A stretch of 43,351 nucleotides of DNA, taken from positions 1 to 43,351 of the forward strand of contig CAKOXL010000010.1 in the NCBI GenBank assembly GCA_934130105.1, in the 5' to 3' direction. Positions 18,282-27,043 of this stretch are shown here, one piece after another. Origin of the DNA: an uncultured Bacilli bacterium. Lineage in GTDB: Bacteria > Bacillota_I > Bacilli_A > RF39 > UBA660. The notes under the pieces are model-generated. The model was not told where the DNA came from, ran no database searches, and saw only the letters and a program-made list of their open reading frames with translations. How positions within the stretch are numbered: position 1 is the stretch's first letter; every line of letters begins with the position of its first letter. The translations under genes were made by a program, and so were the position numbers.

Positions 18282-19242
18282 TGTTATCACCGTTTTCATA
18301 GCTATTAGTTGTATCTATAAATAATTCTTCTAATGATTTATTTTTATATTTTACTTCTTCTATTCCTAAATCTTTAATGATATTACCTTTATCAATAATT
18401 ATTACTCTATCACATATATTCTCTACTTCTGATAAGATATGACTGGATATTAATATTCCCATATTTTCTTCTTCGCTAATCTTTTTTAAAATCATCCTCA
18501 AATCTCTAATTCCCATTGGGTCTAGGCCATTAGTTGGTTCATCAAGTATCAATAATTTAGGTTTTTTAATAAGAGCATTAGCTAGTCCTAATCTTTGTTT
18601 CATACCTAGTGAATATTTTTTTACTTTATCATTAATTCTATCTTCCAGACCAACAAATTTTACCATTTCATTCATATAGTTATCATCTTTTATATTGTTG
18701 ATAAGAAGAGTTATCTTTAAGTTTTTCTTGCCACTTATGTTGGGATACATATCGGGATTTTCAATAATACTTCCTGCCTTAGATAGTGCTTTTTCAAGAT
18801 CTTTTTTAGTATCATATCCACATATTTTAACAGTTCCGGTTGATGCTTTATAAAGATTTAAAATAGTTTTGATAATTGTCGTTTTACCAGCGCCATTTGG
18901 TCCAATTAAACCAACTATTTCTTTCTCATGAATAGTAAAATTAATGTTATCGATTATTTTCTTCTTACCAAAATATTTAGATAGATTTTCTACTTCCAAT
19001 ACTTTATTATCATTAATTTGTCTTTTTTTATAATTTCTCTCGCCGTTTAAAAGTTCATTAACAGTAACATTAAATATTTTAGATAATTCTGTTAAATAAG
19101 AAATATCAGGAGCATTTATTCCTCTTTCCCATTTTGATACTGATGTAGCCATTATTCCAAGTTTATCTGCAAGCATCTGTTGAGTCATTTTGTTTTCTCT
19201 TCTAAGTTTACTAATAAATAGTCCCATTTTTTCTTGGTTCAA
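18268..19242 (-). CDS. XRE helix-turn-helix fused to ABC exporter ATPase
   Basis: A 324-aa fusion. Residues 1-65 form an XRE/Cro-type DNA-binding domain (FISKLRRENKMTQQMLADKLG, SVSKWERG). Residues about 80-320 are a BcrA-like ATPase: Walker A GPNGAGKTT (114), signature YSLGMKQR (210), Walker B LLILDEPTNGLDP (230), H-loop SSH (about 268) and the usual tail KSLEELFIDTT. It should power the two downstream permeases and could also bind its own promoter, where a perfect palindrome lies. The start is probably TTG 19242, six bases after GAGGTG, giving MNQEKMGLFI as in XRE proteins; GTG 19251 overlaps the ribosome site. HTH-ATPase fusions are uncommon but may be known elsewhere. Confidence 0.88.
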   Translation of the reverse strand: MNQEKMGLFISKLRRENKMTQQMLADKLGIMATSVSKWERGINAPDISYLTELSKIFNVTVNELLNGERNYKKRQINDNKVLEVENLSKYFGKKKIIDNINFTIHEKEIVGLIGPNGAGKTTIIKTILNLYKASTGTVKICGYDTKKDLEKALSKAGSIIENPDMYPNISGKKNLKITLLINNIKDDNYMNEMVKFVGLEDRINDKVKKYSLGMKQRLGLANALIKKPKLLILDEPTNGLDPMGIRDLRMILKKISEEENMGILISSHILSEVENICDRVIIIDKGNIIKDLGIEEVKYKNKSLEELFIDTTNSYENGDNIENN

Positions 19243-19284
19243 TTTAACCACCTCAAGTAAATGGTAGCAAATATTTAAAAAAAA

Positions 19285-19304
19285 GTATATAGCTTATTAA
19301 GCTA
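19285..19304 (-). promoter_or_regulatory. Perfect 15-bp palindrome and -10 box, candidate autoregulatory operator
   Basis: TAGCTTATTAAGCTA (19290-19304) is a perfect 7-1-7 inverted repeat, 48 nt upstream of the TTG start. On the minus strand TATATA (19291-19286) overlaps its downstream edge and could be the -10; no good -35 is seen. A dimeric XRE protein, perhaps the HTH-ATPase itself, could bind here. Confidence 0.5.
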
Positions 19305-19384
19305 GGTAAAATAAACGACACTTTAATTTTGTTTTTATTAATTTTTACTTTCTAAATTTCAACTTTCGTAAATTTAAATTCTAG

Positions 19385-19421
19385 TAAAAAAGAAAAGATA
19401 CTCCTAAAATGGAATATCTTT
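19385..19421 (-). terminator. Terminator of the GGDEF-YihY-LTA operon
   Basis: An 11-bp stem with one G-U pair (arms 19411-19421 and 19394-19404, loop of 6) followed on the minus strand by TCTTTTTT. It ends the operon that starts at the promoter near 25601. Confidence 0.8.
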
Positions 19422-19432
19422 GTTAGAAAATT

Positions 19433-20050
19433 TTATTTTATTTCTACTATCGATAATTTATTTTCTTCATGTATTAGAGTCAAAGTTACATTTTCTGGAT
19501 AATCATAATCGTTTACATAACTAATTTTTACTGTTACTTCATAAGCTGAATCATCAGTAAAGTTCTTATTTTTATACTTTACATTTTTGATATTAGTTAT
19601 TTCTACATTATTTACTTCTGGTAATTTTTGCTTTCTATTTCCATAAAGATTATTTTTTATATATTTATAAATAGTGGTTGATGATTTATCAATAAAACTA
19701 TCTCTTAATGATGAATGAATGAACTGCACACCACCTATATTTTTATTAGTTACTTTATTGTTTAAAGTATAATAGTCAATAGTAAATAGTTTTGCTACTA
19801 AAGATGCATAGTTTTTTTCATCTATTTTGTTGTCTTCGAGTTCACTTTCTAATTCTTTAAAATATTTTTTGTAGATTCTAGTTGTGTTACTTTCCATCGT
19901 ATATTGATAAGTATCAATCACAGATACAACTGATACTACTTGTAAATCATTTCTTGTTTTAAAAATAAAGATACCAAGTAAAATGCATACTACTAAAATT
20001 ACAGCTAATAATTTTGTTTTTTTAACTTTTGTTTTTTTATTTTTTTTCAT
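19433..20050 (-). CDS. Single-pass extracytoplasmic protein of unknown function
   Basis: A 205-aa protein with a Lys-rich start, one hydrophobic segment (about 13-31) and an external domain of about 170 residues with alternating helix and strand, ending in a beta-like region (YEVTVKISYVNDYDYPENVTLTL split by turns). There is no lipobox Cys, so the segment is either a signal anchor or an uncleaved signal. ATG start; its AGGAG site overlaps the TAG stop of the LtaS-like gene, so expression is tied to it. Function unknown; a partner of that enzyme is possible. Confidence 0.7.
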   Translation of the reverse strand: MKKNKKTKVKKTKLLAVILVVCILLGIFIFKTRNDLQVVSVVSVIDTYQYTMESNTTRIYKKYFKELESELEDNKIDEKNYASLVAKLFTIDYYTLNNKVTNKNIGGVQFIHSSLRDSFIDKSSTTIYKYIKNNLYGNRKQKLPEVNNVEITNIKNVKYKNKNFTDDSAYEVTVKISYVNDYDYPENVTLTLIHEENKLSIVEIK

Positions 20051-20058
20051 ATAAGCTC

Positions 20059-22188
20059 CTATTTATTTAGTACAGCTTTCTCCTCAATATAATCATCTGA
20101 TTCTTTAGTTTGTTTTGCTTTTTTTATTAAGTCAAAAACAATCGTTGAATTAGATGCATTTAATAATTTTTCAGCATAGGTATTACATTCTTCGATGTAG
20201 CTTGTTGATATTTCAGTTTCTTTTAAAGGTAACCATGAACTATTTTGAGAATTATAATAAATTTTATTTGTTACCCAATTTCCATTAGGAAAGACAACGA
20301 TATTATCATCAGTTACATTAAAAATATCATGACCTAATTGGTATTTATTATAAAAACCAAACATGTTACCTAAGGTTGGCATTACATCATACATACCCAT
20401 TACATTTGTAACTTCTTGATGTAGAGTTGATTTTGTTTCTTTACTATATATTAATAATGGTACCTTCTTTAAAAGTTCATAGGTATTAGTATCAATTTTA
20501 ACACAATCTTTATCTTGTTCAGTACATTCTTTAACGCCATCTGTTTCTTTATCATAATTATATAATCTTTTATAATCAGACTTTGATAATCTAGCATCAT
20601 GATCGCCATATATTATAAGAACGGTATTATCTAGTAAATGTTCTTCTTCTAATGCATCAATAAATTCACCAAGGGCAACATCAGCATAGTGAGCTGATTT
20701 AAAGTAATTACCAAGTTTTGTTCCTTCCATGTATGGATAGGTAACTTCTTCATATTCACCTGTTTTTTCATTATATACTTTTTCCTTTAAATCAACATCA
20801 AATTTTCCATATGATTCAATATTAGAAAATGGTGTATGATTAGTTAATGTTATGATTGTACCATAGTAAGGTTGTCCCTTAGCATTAATTTCTTTAATCT
20901 TTTCAATAGATTGTTTATAGAATGATCTATCTGATAAACCTAATCCTATTACTTCATCTATTTTATAATCATTTTTACTATAAAATCTTTGATATCCTAA
21001 TGTTTCATGCATTGTATTACGATTCCAAAAAGATCCATTGTTAGCATGCATACTAAATGCATAGTAGCCCCTTTCTCTTAATAATAGTGGAATAGTTACA
21101 TATTCACGATTAAAATAGCTTACAAAGGCAGTACCATTATTTGTTGGCATAAGAGACGTGTTAAAGGTAAATTCGGTATCACTTGATGTTCCTACACTAA
21201 CCTGGGAATAAAAATTACTAAAATAAATTGAATCTTTTACTAATTTATTTAATGTAGGTGTTACTTCTTCACCATTAAAAGTTAAGCCAATATTTAGATT
21301 TTGCATACTTTCATAATGTATTACTAAAATATTTTTTCCTTCAAAAATACCTGTATATTCATTAATAGTTGTTTGTTCATCTTTTCTATTTTTATAATAT
21401 TCAGTAAATGTTTTTAATGCTTTATCATAACCAAATAAACTAGTTATTTGAGGTTCTATACTATTTACAATATCATTTAATTGGTAAGCATAAACACCAA
21501 ATCTCATAACTATATATTCTCTATTCCACTGTTTGGTATATCTTCCTATTTCTACTGGTGTTAAAAATACTAAAAAGCATAATAATGTTATAAGAGATGC
21601 AATCATAGTTGAAGTCATTTTTTTAGTATCTCTTTTTTCACTATTTTCTTTATTTACATTTTTGCGTAATTTTATATATGTTATTATTAGAAAAATAGGC
21701 GAAATTATATAGATGAAATCTTGTAGTTTTAAAACATTTTCAACAATGGCATCACCCACTTGAACAGCGTAACGGCTAGTAGCAATTAATGATACTGATA
21801 CAAATGAGGTATAAAATGTATAATAAACAGAATTAATAATACAAATTATGGTAAAAACAATACTTAATGATAATAAATATAAAAAACGATTTTTTTCTTT
21901 TAGACTAAAATTAATACTTCCTAAAAAAAGAACAATGGTTAAGTCAGCTAAAATAGGCTTTATTAGTAATAAATTCTCAACCGTATGTATTGTGAAGTAT
22001 CTTAACAAAATAGCGATAAAGACATTGGAAATTACATAAACAGAGAATAAAGGATTATTCTTAACCATTTCCATAAATGTTGTTAAAAGCATGTGCATTG
22101 TCTTTTTAGGATTTTTTCTAAAGTCACTATACAGTTTTTTTAGTTTATTTTTTATATGTTTTAATTTCATTTTGACAGTTTTCTTCAT
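20059..22188 (-). CDS. LTA synthase-family phosphotransferase, second copy
   Basis: A 709-aa protein: basic cytoplasmic start, about five membrane helices (about 45-220), then a sulfatase-fold domain from about 280. Active-site marks: Glu293 in VIHYES, VGTSSDTEF (residues about 332-340), HANNGSFWNR, TNHTPF, and Asp529-His530 in YGDHD. Aligned on SD[ST]EF, the nucleophile position is Ser335 where LtaS has Thr, although Thr334 is adjacent. It should transfer glycerol-phosphate-type groups on the outer membrane face. The start is ATG 22188, eight bases after GAGAGGA; the longer in-frame ATG 22239 overlaps the yihY-like gene and lacks a site. Stop TAG. Confidence 0.88.
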   Translation of the reverse strand: MKKTVKMKLKHIKNKLKKLYSDFRKNPKKTMHMLLTTFMEMVKNNPLFSVYVISNVFIAILLRYFTIHTVENLLLIKPILADLTIVLFLGSINFSLKEKNRFLYLLSLSIVFTIICIINSVYYTFYTSFVSVSLIATSRYAVQVGDAIVENVLKLQDFIYIISPIFLIITYIKLRKNVNKENSEKRDTKKMTSTMIASLITLLCFLVFLTPVEIGRYTKQWNREYIVMRFGVYAYQLNDIVNSIEPQITSLFGYDKALKTFTEYYKNRKDEQTTINEYTGIFEGKNILVIHYESMQNLNIGLTFNGEEVTPTLNKLVKDSIYFSNFYSQVSVGTSSDTEFTFNTSLMPTNNGTAFVSYFNREYVTIPLLLRERGYYAFSMHANNGSFWNRNTMHETLGYQRFYSKNDYKIDEVIGLGLSDRSFYKQSIEKIKEINAKGQPYYGTIITLTNHTPFSNIESYGKFDVDLKEKVYNEKTGEYEEVTYPYMEGTKLGNYFKSAHYADVALGEFIDALEEEHLLDNTVLIIYGDHDARLSKSDYKRLYNYDKETDGVKECTEQDKDCVKIDTNTYELLKKVPLLIYSKETKSTLHQEVTNVMGMYDVMPTLGNMFGFYNKYQLGHDIFNVTDDNIVVFPNGNWVTNKIYYNSQNSSWLPLKETEISTSYIEECNTYAEKLLNASNSTIVFDLIKKAKQTKESDDYIEEKAVLNK

Positions 22189-22225
22189 TATCTTAATCCT
22201 CTCTATTATCATTATACCATTTATA

Positions 22226-23047
22226 TTAAACTTTTTCAATTTCTTCTATACTACTTGCATTTAATACCATGCCTAGCACGAATATATATGATAATAAATA
22301 AATCCATAAGAATAAAATTATAAGATTAGCAACACTACCGTATAATAGGTTGTATTTGGCAAAGTAACTAACATAGAAAGAATAAACCTCAGTTGATATA
22401 ATCCAACTAATAGTTGTAAATATAGCGCCTGGTGTTGTTTCTCTACTTTTAATATTTGTATCTGGTGCCATAGTATAAAGTATTTTAATAAAGATATATA
22501 CTATTATAAGGGAAGTTGGATATTTTAAAATGCTATAACCTGTTTTTATAACACTACCAATATGACTATTAGGGATAATTCCTACTATTAATGAAACTAT
22601 TTTATCTCCAAATGCAGGTACTAACAGTATAAAAATAAATAGTAACACTAATATTATGGTCATTAATAGGGCTTTAATTCTTCTAGTTAAAAGATCCTTA
22701 TCTTTTACTTTATAAATTAAATTGGCACCAATAATCATTGAGTGTGGACCATTTGATGCTAGTATAAAACCAGAAATATAAAATATTACTATATTAATAC
22801 TTAGGTTTTTACCATCTATTATTTGAATGATAAAGTCAATTATTTCACTAGGAAGTGATTTAGATAAAACTTCCATTAATGATTCTGTTGATAAAGAAAA
22901 TTGAGTAGCAACTACTGCTATTATGGCAAATAATGGAATAATTGATAGTAATAGAAAAAAAGAAAGTTGCCCGGGTAAGATTCTCATTTCTGGTCTTTCT
23001 ATCATTTTAAATACCTTCTGTAAGAAGTTTTTTAGTTTAACCTTCAT
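22226..23047 (-). CDS. YihY/BrkB-family inner-membrane protein
   Basis: A 273-aa polytopic protein with about six helices and the family marks LPGQLSFFLLLSIIPL near the start, GPHSMIIGANLIYKV mid-protein, and YGSVANLIILFLWIYL near the end. YihY/BrkB proteins (once mislabelled RNase BN) are membrane proteins of unproven function, often linked to envelope integrity. It lies 22 nt after the GGDEF gene and 37 nt before the LtaS-like gene. ATG start with AAGGATGTGAT upstream. Confidence 0.9.
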   Translation of the reverse strand: MKVKLKNFLQKVFKMIERPEMRILPGQLSFFLLLSIIPLFAIIAVVATQFSLSTESLMEVLSKSLPSEIIDFIIQIIDGKNLSINIVIFYISGFILASNGPHSMIIGANLIYKVKDKDLLTRRIKALLMTIILVLLFIFILLVPAFGDKIVSLIVGIIPNSHIGSVIKTGYSILKYPTSLIIVYIFIKILYTMAPDTNIKSRETTPGAIFTTISWIISTEVYSFYVSYFAKYNLLYGSVANLIILFLWIYLLSYIFVLGMVLNASSIEEIEKV

Positions 23048-23069
23048 AGAATCACATCCTTGTAACTTT

Positions 23070-25103
23070 CTACTTTAATTCTTCTTTTTTTTCTTTCATC
23101 ATAAGTGTTGCTTCATTTATAGCATCATCTATTGTTTTAATATCATCAACAATCATGCTATAACCAATGGCAGCACCAAAACCGTATGGTAATTCTTTTA
23201 ACTCTTTATTTAATTTTTTACAGTAAGTTTCAATTTGTTTTTCAGTATAACCAACTAAATAAACTAAGAACTCATTACCATCTGTACGGATAATTTCACT
23301 ATTTTCAAGTTGAGTATTAACTAAAGTTGATGCTGTTGCGATAATTAAATTGTCTCCTGCTTCATGTCCATAGTTATCGTTAACATATTTAATATTATTT
23401 AAATCAATTATAACGATTGTCTGAGGATAAATTTTACTATCATCCCAAACTTTCATATTTAAGTTTAAATAGTTTCTATTTTTTAGTGATGTTAGAATAT
23501 CTGTATATTTACGACGATCTTCTTTTCTCACAATAGTTTGTTTCTTCTTGTTTTTTAGTAGTAAATATATAGCTAATAGTATTAGTACTGGTAATAAAAC
23601 AATTCCTAATACGATAAGATAAAATTCTTCAAATGAAGTTCTATCTACTAGTGATGTATGTAATGAACTAAGTCCACTTATACGATAATTATAATATGAA
23701 TTAGTAGATATAATGTAATTAAATAATTTATATAATTCCTCATTTTTATTAGATACAGCAAAATTATAATTTGAAGTCATTGAACTTGTATAAATTACCT
23801 CATATTTACTAAATTTAGAATTACGATAATAGTTATATACTTCTTTATCAATTACTATAAGATTGTTGTCCTTAACTAATTCATTTATACTTTTTTTCTC
23901 TACAACATTTGCTTTAGAATTAGATTGGATATATTTTAATAAACTACTATTTGATAAGATATTTACATTTTTACCTTTTAATTCTTCAAAAGTAGTTACA
24001 TTTTCTTTATTTTTTTCATTACGTAATACAACAAATTCTTCAACGAAGGTTGAGGTTGTAGCTTTATAAGAATTACCTAATAGATCAAAATAATTAAAAT
24101 ATATATCAACTTCATTATTATTTATTGCTTTAGTTAATTCACTTAGTGATTTATATTTTTTATATGTAAACTCAATACCGGTTAGTCTTTTAAGTCTTGC
24201 TACATATTCTGCTGCTATTCCAACTGGAACGCCATCAACATTTGCTTCGTATGGAAGATTTTCTACATAACCATAAACATAGGTATTAGATAACATTTCT
24301 GATTTACTTTTATCGTTTATATTTTTCTTAGTAAGATAATATTTTAAATATTGTTCATTATAAGTTGATACGTAGTTTTTCTTTTTCCATTTCTGATAGT
24401 ATTTACTTATAATATTATTTAATTCTTTATTATTATCACTTAGTGTAAGTACTATCTTTTTACTCATTTCAGTAAAATAGTAATTAACGTAGAAAGCATC
24501 GCTAGTTATTGTTTGGTCTAAATACATTATTTGAGGAATTACTATCATGTTAATAGTTCCTGCATTTAAATCATTTATCATTTCATCTATACTATCGTAA
24601 CTTTTATATGTTAAGTTTGTTGATGATTTTAAGAAGTAACTTACTTCACCGATATCACTAGTAAATACACCAATTGTTTTAGATGATATTAGAGATAGAC
24701 TATCATATCTTACATTTTCTTTACTAATTAAAACATAACCATCTTCTGCTATTAATAAATCATTATCACTTAATTTTGTATCATTATCTAAAATTCTAAT
24801 TCTTAAACCGCTTGTAGTTGGTTGTGTATCTTTTAGATATGATATTTTATTAAAATCAAGGTCAGTATCTATTTCAAAATTATCTATAAAATCAAAGATT
24901 ACACCAGTTCCATCCATAGAATAAATGGGATAATTGTTTACGATTTCAAAATCATATTTTTGATCTTTATTATTTGTTATCCATTTTTTTTCTAAAACCG
25001 TTAAGCTTGTTTTACTATCTTCGATATTAAAGTATAGATATACTCCTAAAAAGACAGCTAATGCTATTAATATGGGAATTATTATTATTAATTTTTTTTT
25101 CAT
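23070..25103 (-). CDS. Membrane sensor: two solute-binding domains plus degenerate GGDEF
   Basis: A 677-aa protein: N-terminal helix (about 4-25), two tandem type-2 solute-binding-like domains outside (about 50-250 and 275-470), a membrane helix (about 493-516) and a cytoplasmic GGDEF-family domain (about 530-675). The metal-site Asp567 in IIDLNN and NDNYGHEAGD are kept, but the signature reads R-T-DGNEF (608-612) in place of GGDEF, and no RxxD I-site is seen five residues upstream. It may sense amino acids or similar ligands; cyclase activity is doubtful. It overlaps the upstream gene by ATGA, so the two are coupled. Confidence 0.87.
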   Translation of the reverse strand: MKKKLIIIIPILIALAVFLGVYLYFNIEDSKTSLTVLEKKWITNNKDQKYDFEIVNNYPIYSMDGTGVIFDFIDNFEIDTDLDFNKISYLKDTQPTTSGLRIRILDNDTKLSDNDLLIAEDGYVLISKENVRYDSLSLISSKTIGVFTSDIGEVSYFLKSSTNLTYKSYDSIDEMINDLNAGTINMIVIPQIMYLDQTITSDAFYVNYYFTEMSKKIVLTLSDNNKELNNIISKYYQKWKKKNYVSTYNEQYLKYYLTKKNINDKSKSEMLSNTYVYGYVENLPYEANVDGVPVGIAAEYVARLKRLTGIEFTYKKYKSLSELTKAINNNEVDIYFNYFDLLGNSYKATTSTFVEEFVVLRNEKNKENVTTFEELKGKNVNILSNSSLLKYIQSNSKANVVEKKSINELVKDNNLIVIDKEVYNYYRNSKFSKYEVIYTSSMTSNYNFAVSNKNEELYKLFNYIISTNSYYNYRISGLSSLHTSLVDRTSFEEFYLIVLGIVLLPVLILLAIYLLLKNKKKQTIVRKEDRRKYTDILTSLKNRNYLNLNMKVWDDSKIYPQTIVIIDLNNIKYVNDNYGHEAGDNLIIATASTLVNTQLENSEIIRTDGNEFLVYLVGYTEKQIETYCKKLNKELKELPYGFGAAIGYSMIVDDIKTIDDAINEATLMMKEKKEELK

Positions 25104-25576
25104 TTTGTATCAGCCTCTTCTGTTTTTTCTCTATCTTTTGTCCAAGAGAAAGTTGAACTATTATGATGCTTATATCCAATTATTGGAAAATCGTTTTCAC
25201 TAGTATCTTCTTTTTTTATAAATACTTGAAAATCATAGTAACCAATCTGACTTTCAGTAAATGGCTCTAATATGTTATCAACTAACTTTTTAGCTTCATT
25301 TTTACCGGCAGAATTAGCTACTAAAATAGTAATATCAATTCTTCTACCATTTTCGCGCAATGAAACGCTTTCAACTATTTTGTTTTCGCTGATTTTCTGT
25401 TTTACTTCATCATATACTGATTGTTCAACCATAACTTTGCCATCTAAACGATCACCATAAACAGCTGTTCCTTGGTTTGGAAAAAAAGTATCTACTATTT
25501 TATAGCCTAAAAAGGCTAATAAAATAAATACAAAAATAGCTGTTACAGTGAACTTATTCTTTTTCATCCATTTCAT
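25100..25576 (-). CDS. Single-pass protein of unknown function, first gene of the membrane operon
   Basis: A 158-aa protein with a basic start, one hydrophobic segment (about 9-30) and an external domain with alternating polar residues, ending GYKHHNSSTFSWTKDRE and an acidic tail. No family recognised. ATG 25576 has GGAG eight bases upstream. Its TGA stop overlaps the ATG of the GGDEF gene (ATGA), which also shows that TGA is a stop here. Coupling to the sensor gene suggests a shared role at the membrane, but that is inference. Confidence 0.75.
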   Translation of the reverse strand: MKWMKKNKFTVTAIFVFILLAFLGYKIVDTFFPNQGTAVYGDRLDGKVMVEQSVYDEVKQKISENKIVESVSLRENGRRIDITILVANSAGKNEAKKLVDNILEPFTESQIGYYDFQVFIKKEDTSENDFPIIGYKHHNSSTFSWTKDREKTEEADTK

Positions 25577-25600
25577 TTTCCTGGCTCCTTCTTATTTTAA

Positions 25601-25628
25601 ATTATACCTTAGTTTAAAAATAAGTCAA
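25601..25628 (-). promoter_or_regulatory. Strong promoter of the GGDEF-YihY-LTA operon
   Basis: The minus strand shows TTGACT (25628-25623), a 16-bp spacer and TATAAT (25606-25601), 25 nt before the ATG at 25576. It is the best consensus promoter in the window and separates this operon from gatB. Confidence 0.75.
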
Positions 25629-25633
25629 TCAAA

Positions 25634-27043
25634 CTATTGTTCACTAAGTTTTTTAAGTAGAATCTCATTTGCTTGGATTGGACTTGCACTACCTTTAGTA
25701 GCTTTCATAATTTGACCCATTAAAAACTTAACTGCTCTATCTTTTCCTAGTTTATAATCTGTAATGCTATCTGGATTATTTAATATTACTTCTGCAACAA
25801 TTTTTTCTAATTCATCAGTTGTTAATTCATTTACCTTTTTACTAGCAATTAGTTTTTCTAGATCGTCATCTGTTTCCATTATAGTATTTATAATTTCTTT
25901 AAATACTTGGTTATTTATTTCTTTTTTATCTAGTTTTTCTACTAATAGATTAAATTTATCATAGGTTAACTTAGTATCAAGTAATTTCTTTCCTGTTTTA
26001 TTTAAGTAGGCTTGGATTTCCCCTAATAGTAAATTACTAGCAATTACTAAGTTGCCATCTACATTTAATAGGTAATCGCTTATTTCTTTATTCGCAATTA
26101 TTTTATTGATATTAACAGGATTGATACCTGCTTCTTGATAAATTTCTCTTCTTTTATTTGGTAGAATAGGCATATTTTGTTTGATAGATTCTATTTTTTC
26201 ATCTTCTAAGATATAAGGTGGAATATCAGGTTCTGGGAAATAGCGATAATCATTGCCGGTTTCTTTTACACGCATTAAAATAGTACGATTTTCTTTTTCA
26301 TCAAAACGTCTTGTCTCTTCTTGGATAGATCTTCCTTGTTCTAATTCCTGAATTTGACGATCTGCTTCCACTAAAATGGCACGTCCTACACTACTGATAG
26401 AACCAATATTTTTAGTTTCTGTACGTGTTCCTAGTTTTTCTGTTTTAGAAACAGATACATTGACATCGCATCTCATACTTCCTTCTTCCATTTTGCAGTC
26501 TGATACATCTGTATATAGAAGAAGTTCTTTTAATTTTTCAAGATAAGCCATAGCCTCTTTTTCACTATTCATGTCTGGCTCTGATACGATTTCAATTAAT
26601 GGTACACCGTTACGGTTAAAGTCTAAATAAGATTTAGATTCCGCATGGGTACTTTTGCAAGTATCTTCTTCTAAGTGAATATCATGAATTCCTATTTTTT
26701 TCTTAATACCATCTACTTCTATTTCTACATATCCATTAACGCCAATCGGGTTTCTTGCTTGGGTAATTTGATAACCCTTTGGTAGATCAGGATAAAAATA
26801 ATTTTTACGGTCAAATACTACTTTTTTATTGATTGTACAATTTAGAGCTAAAGCAGCTTTTATTCCAAGGTCAATTCCGTAACTATTAATGGTTGGTAGC
26901 GTTCCTGGTAATGCAAAATCGATTTCATTGATATTTACATTGGCTACTCCACCATAGTTATTGATAGAATCGATAAACATTTTAGAATTAGTCTTTAATT
27001 CACAGTGTACTTCGATTCCTATTGTCTTTTTATAATCGTCCAT
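25634..27043 (-). CDS. gatB: Glutamyl/aspartyl-tRNA amidotransferase subunit B
   Basis: At 469 aa it has the family length (about 475). GatB binds the tRNA and activates the misacylated Glu or Asp for amidation. Marks: GIEVHCELKTNSKMF at the start, FDRKNYFYPDLPKGYQITQ, NFNRNGVPLIEIVSEPD-type segment (DFNRNGVPLIEIV), MEEGSMRCDVNVSV, and NDYRYFPEPDIPP. The C-terminal YqeY-like tail ends in MGQIMKATKGSASP. The ATG overlaps the gatA stop by one base. Its presence implies that Gln-tRNA is made indirectly. Confidence 0.98.
   Translation of the reverse strand: MDDYKKTIGIEVHCELKTNSKMFIDSINNYGGVANVNINEIDFALPGTLPTINSYGIDLGIKAALALNCTINKKVVFDRKNYFYPDLPKGYQITQARNPIGVNGYVEIEVDGIKKKIGIHDIHLEEDTCKSTHAESKSYLDFNRNGVPLIEIVSEPDMNSEKEAMAYLEKLKELLLYTDVSDCKMEEGSMRCDVNVSVSKTEKLGTRTETKNIGSISSVGRAILVEADRQIQELEQGRSIQEETRRFDEKENRTILMRVKETGNDYRYFPEPDIPPYILEDEKIESIKQNMPILPNKRREIYQEAGINPVNINKIIANKEISDYLLNVDGNLVIASNLLLGEIQAYLNKTGKKLLDTKLTYDKFNLLVEKLDKKEINNQVFKEIINTIMETDDDLEKLIASKKVNELTTDELEKIVAEVILNNPDSITDYKLGKDRAVKFLMGQIMKATKGSASPIQANEILLKKLSEQ

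Noticed and set aside
22189..22239. Upstream ATG start for the second LtaS-like gene
   Set aside because: The longer frame overlaps the YihY-like gene and lacks a ribosome site; ATG 22188 has a good one.
34..25103. Mycoplasma-type code (TGA as Trp)
   Set aside because: TGA ends the genes at 34 and 25100, and Trp is TGG in conserved proteins such as PcrA.
23070..25103. Naming the protein an active diguanylate cyclase
   Set aside because: The signature is DGNEF, so activity cannot be assumed.
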